A stretch of 64,000 bases of DNA, from NCBI RefSeq assembly GCF_023499255.1, contig NZ_CP092183.1, positions 7,994,501 to 8,058,500 on the forward strand, given 5' to 3'. The notes under the pieces were generated by a model. It did no database searches. It was not told the DNA's origin and was given only the letters and a program-made list of their open reading frames with translations. A program made the translations under genes and the position numbers. Shown here one piece after another: positions 61,258 through 64,000 of the stretch (its first letter is position 1; every line of letters begins with the position of its first letter). This stretch comes from Couchioplanes caeruleus (lineage in GTDB: Bacteria; Actinomycetota; Actinomycetes; Mycobacteriales; Micromonosporaceae).

Positions 61258-64000
61258 ATGCCCGACTTCCACATCCCCAACGACCCCGAATGGCAGTGGG
61301 CGTACGACCTCATCCTGTTCGGGGTCGGTGAGCAGTACCCGGAAGCCGACCCCACCGCGCTGCGCGCCATGGGCGACGAGCTGTACCAGTTCGCCGGCAC
61401 CCTCATCAACGGCATGTACCAGACCGCCAACCTGGGCAACCAGCTCGGCGGCAGCCTCACCGGCCCGGCCGCGGACGCCTTCGCGCAGTTCCAGACGACG
61501 ATCACGCGGCACGTGCCCACCGGCGGCAACCTGGCCAACCAGCTCGGCGGCAGCTCCTACGAGTACGCCCTGAACTCCGAGAACGGCCAGTACAACATCA
61601 TCATCGCGGCCTTCACCCAGGTCGTGCAGATCGCCATCGCCATGGCCACCCCCGGTGGTCAGCTCGTCGTGCCGGCCCTGATCAAGATCGGCCAGGAGTT
61701 CGTCCGGGCGATCATCAACGCGTTGCGCAGCAGGCTCATGCAGATCCTCGCCCGGATCAGCATCGAGGGCGTCGAGGAGGGCTTCGAGGAGGTCTGGCAG
61801 GGGCTCGCGGCCCAGCTGTGGCAGATCGGCGAGGGCAACAAAAAGGGCATCGACGTGATGGACCTGCTCAAGTCCTTCCTCGCCGCCCTGATCACCGCGG
61901 CGGGCGCTGCGGCGACCTCCATCATCGGCGGCCACTTCGTACCCTGGGTGAACAAGCACATGTTCAGCCGGGAAACGCTGTCCGGCCTCGGCGAGACCGT
62001 CTTCGAGGGCCTCGGCAACATGGCCGTGGGCGGCGGCGGCGACTTCTGGAACCCCGGCACGCTCACGTCCAACTACGTCCACTCGTACCTCGAGCACGGC
62101 GCCCACAACCTCGGCAACAACATCATGGGCCCGCCGCAGCTCAACCAGAACCCTCCGCCGTCGAACGCCGACCTGAAGCCCCCGCCGGGCGCCCAGCCGC
62201 CGGCCGGCGAGAAGCCGCCGCCCTACTCCCCCAAGCCGGACGGTTCTTCGAACCCCGCGCCCGGGCAGGACTCGCCGAACCAGCCGCCGGCCACCGGCGA
62301 GAACCCACCCCCCTATTCCCCGGCCCCGGTGGGCAAGGGCGAAAACCCACCCCCCTACTCCCCCGCCCCGGTCGGCAAGGGCGAAAACCCACCCCCCTAC
62401 TCGCCGCCGGCGGTGAAGGGTGAGAACTCACCGCCTGTTGCAAAGGGTGACAACCCGCCGCCGTACTCCCCGCCCGCTGCAAAGGGCGAGAACCCGCCGC
62501 CTTACTCGCCGCCGGCCGTGAAGGGTGAGAACCCGCCGCCTTACTCGCCCGGCCAGAACGGGCCCAAGGCGCAACTGCCGGAATCGACGCAGAACTCCCC
62601 GGGCATCCGGCTCGGCGCCGACCCCTCCGGCGCGCAGACCCCGTCGCCCAACGGCCAGCAGCCTGCCGACACACCCGGGGGGCAGGTTCGCGACGGCGTC
62701 GCCCCGCCGGCCGGTTCCGCCAACCCGGCGCCGGTCCAGGATGGACTGCCCGGCTTCGAGACGTCTCCCGCACCTCAGCCGAGCACGGAGTCGCCGTCCC
62801 CGGTCGCGGATGACCAAGCTCAGCAGGGACCCACGCAGCAGCAGCCCGGTCAGGACCAGAGCCCGGCCCCCCAGCAGAGCCCGGCCCCCCAGCAGAGCCC
62901 GGCCCCCCAGCAGAGCCCGGCCCCCCAGCAGAGCCCGGCCCCCCAGCAGGGTTCTGCCCCGCTTCAGCAGAGCCCGGACATCGCTCCGCCCGCGGCTCAG
63001 CCATCGGCTGTGCAGCCGTCGCCCGGTGCAGAGTCCCCTGGGACGCCGGGTCCTCAGCCGGGGGCGAGCAACCCTTCGGCGACCGCACCGTCCACTTCGA
63101 CCAACCCGGATGTCCAGGTTCCGCAGAACCCGAGCCAGCAGCCCGGTCCCGCACCCCAGACCGGACCCGCGCCCCAGACAGGGCCTACGCCGCAGACCGG
63201 ACCCGCACCCCAGACCGGACCCGCACCCCAGACCGGCTCGCAGCAGACCGGGCCGCAGCAGACCGGGCCGCAGCAGGTCGCGCCCGAGACCGTCGTGCCG
63301 CAGGCTCCCGGGCCGCAGCCGACCGTCGTCGAGTCCGTCGCGCCGCCGGTCCAGAGCGACGCCACCCCCACCCAGGCCGACACACCCTCGGTGCAGACCG
63401 ACTCACCCCCGATCCAGGCCGACACCTCACCCACCCAGACCGACACACCGCCGGTCCAGGCCGACACCGCGCCGGATCAGAGCGACACCGCGCCGGAGCC
63501 GGCGCAGGTATCCGGCCCCGTCCCGGCGGTCGCGCCGCCGGTGAGCAGCACGAGCACGCCGCCGCCCGTCACCGATCTGGTCCGGCAGCCGGACGGCACC
63601 TGGACCGCCGACGGCCGGCCCGTCGCGGTACGTCCGCTGACCGGCGACCGGCCGGGCATCGTCCTGGTGTCCGACAACGACTGGGCGAAGCTCGAGAACC
63701 GCCCGCTCCTGCCTTCCGGCGCCTCGACGGCGGTTATCGTGCACGGCGCCGGACCTGTCGTGCACGCACCGGTACGCAACCCGGACGGCACCACCGGCAC
63801 CGTCGCGCTCACCCCGGGGCAGCTCGCGCAGATCGTCGACAGCCCGGGTACCCCCATCGCCCTCGTCTCGTGCGACACCGGCTCCCTCGCGGACGGCTTC
63901 GCCCACCAACTCGCCGTAGCCAACCAGGGTGACGTCCTGGCACCCACCTCCGACGTCGTCGTGGGCGCCGACTCCGCCCCCGGCCAGGTCCTCACGGCGG
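61258..64000 (+). CDS. CpnT-like type VII effector with repeat linker and caspase-like domain (3' end outside window)
   Basis: At least 914 residues, open to the right edge. The N-terminus IPNDPEWQWAYDLI and PTALRAMGDELYQFAG match the WXG100-like export domain of CpnT-type toxins. Hydrophobic helices (~110-290) follow, then ~480 residues of Pro-rich repeats (PPPYSP, APQQSP, TGPAPQ, DTxPxQ types). From ~767 a folded domain has VHGAG with H829 and LVSCDTG with C872, spaced like the His-Cys dyad of caspase/CHAT proteases. A terminal toxic domain may lie beyond the window. Downstream immunity genes would be expected there. Confidence 0.8.
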   Translation, partial: MPDFHIPNDPEWQWAYDLILFGVGEQYPEADPTALRAMGDELYQFAGTLINGMYQTANLGNQLGGSLTGPAADAFAQFQTTITRHVPTGGNLANQLGGSSYEYALNSENGQYNIIIAAFTQVVQIAIAMATPGGQLVVPALIKIGQEFVRAIINALRSRLMQILARISIEGVEEGFEEVWQGLAAQLWQIGEGNKKGIDVMDLLKSFLAALITAAGAAATSIIGGHFVPWVNKHMFSRETLSGLGETVFEGLGNMAVGGGGDFWNPGTLTSNYVHSYLEHGAHNLGNNIMGPPQLNQNPPPSNADLKPPPGAQPPAGEKPPPYSPKPDGSSNPAPGQDSPNQPPATGENPPPYSPAPVGKGENPPPYSPAPVGKGENPPPYSPPAVKGENSPPVAKGDNPPPYSPPAAKGENPPPYSPPAVKGENPPPYSPGQNGPKAQLPESTQNSPGIRLGADPSGAQTPSPNGQQPADTPGGQVRDGVAPPAGSANPAPVQDGLPGFETSPAPQPSTESPSPVADDQAQQGPTQQQPGQDQSPAPQQSPAPQQSPAPQQSPAPQQSPAPQQGSAPLQQSPDIAPPAAQPSAVQPSPGAESPGTPGPQPGASNPSATAPSTSTNPDVQVPQNPSQQPGPAPQTGPAPQTGPTPQTGPAPQTGPAPQTGSQQTGPQQTGPQQVAPETVVPQAPGPQPTVVESVAPPVQSDATPTQADTPSVQTDSPPIQADTSPTQTDTPPVQADTAPDQSDTAPEPAQVSGPVPAVAPPVSSTSTPPPVTDLVRQPDGTWTADGRPVAVRPLTGDRPGIVLVSDNDWAKLENRPLLPSGASTAVIVHGAGPVVHAPVRNPDGTTGTVALTPGQLAQIVDSPGTPIALVSCDTGSLADGFAHQLAVANQGDVLAPTSDVVVGADSAPGQVLTA
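62211..62550 (+). repeat. PPPYSP repeat region in the effector
   Basis: Seven PPPYSP copies, usually with KGEN before and Pro after, plus one decayed ENSPPV copy. They sit in the proline-rich linker just after the hydrophobic domain. Confidence 0.85.
62860..62949 (+). repeat. Five perfect 18-bp tandem repeats in the effector
   Basis: AGCCCGGCCCCCCAGCAG is repeated five times without change and codes SPAPQQ units. Such identity suggests recent expansion and is prone to copy-number change. Confidence 0.9.
63145..63237 (+). repeat. 18-bp repeats coding TGPAPQ in the effector
   Basis: Five TGPAPQ or TGPTPQ units; two neighbouring copies (ACCGGACCCGCACCCCAG) are identical. Further DTxPxQ octad repeats continue to about 63500. 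Confidence 0.75.

Overview
This window is high-GC DNA with dense, mostly overlapping operons, many GTG starts, no tRNA or rRNA genes and no insertion sequences. GC content, family content (AfsR/SARP regulators, a type VII secretion locus, actinobacterial two-component systems, a TTA codon in a regulator) and the style of the proteins point to an actinobacterium, most likely a Micromonosporaceae relative (Actinoplanes/Micromonospora-like). The taxonomic call is inference. All assignments were made by eye from motifs; no database was searched.

Layout. 1-5,000: tail of a KAP-type NTPase, a NarL-type two-component pair, a beta-lactamase-fold serine hydrolase, a MarR regulator with a perfect palindromic operator in front of it, and a DUF1062 protein. 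5,100-13,000 (minus strand): a tightly coupled operon running from an acyl carrier protein through an SDR ketoreductase, a frameshifted AMP-ligase, a LuxE-like acyl-protein synthetase and a LuxC-like acyl reductase to a GT2 glycosyltransferase and a GT-C-like membrane protein. Divergent to it, 13,100-19,700 (plus strand): pseudaminic-acid-type (nonulosonate) genes pseB, pseC, an SpsF-like cytidylyltransferase and pseG, with a possible glycosyltransferase, a methyltransferase-like protein and a MazG-like hydrolase. The two halves look like one surface-glycan cluster in which an acyl group is activated on an ACP, processed and perhaps attached to an unusual sugar; pseI and pseH are absent from the window.

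19,700-30,400: an Xre regulator with an inverted repeat, a lone receiver protein, an S66 carboxypeptidase, then a cell-wall group (CapA-like lipoprotein, two acyltransferase-3-like membrane proteins, alr, ddl). alr and ddl share an upstream sequence element at nearly the same distance from their starts. A TetR regulator, a small conserved protein and a CAP-domain protein follow.

30,360-64,000: a type VII (ESX-like) secretion region in two islands separated by twin AfsR/SARP regulators. The core is eccB, eccC and eccD, with an EccA-like AAA protein fused to a right-handed beta-helix, two WXG100 proteins, a WXG/PPE-like proline-rich protein with 186-bp tandem repeats, two YbaB/EbfC proteins and two large paralogous accessory proteins. 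Each accessory protein looks like it was assembled from inactivated toxin-type domains: degenerate caspase-like modules followed by a pseudo-ADP-ribosyltransferase-like C-terminus. On the opposite strand, a CpnT-like effector starts at 61,258: WXG100-like N-terminus, hydrophobic helices, a very long proline-rich repeat linker, and a caspase-like domain with a His-Cys pair. It runs off the right edge before its terminal domain is reached. No eccE or mycosin gene is visible here.
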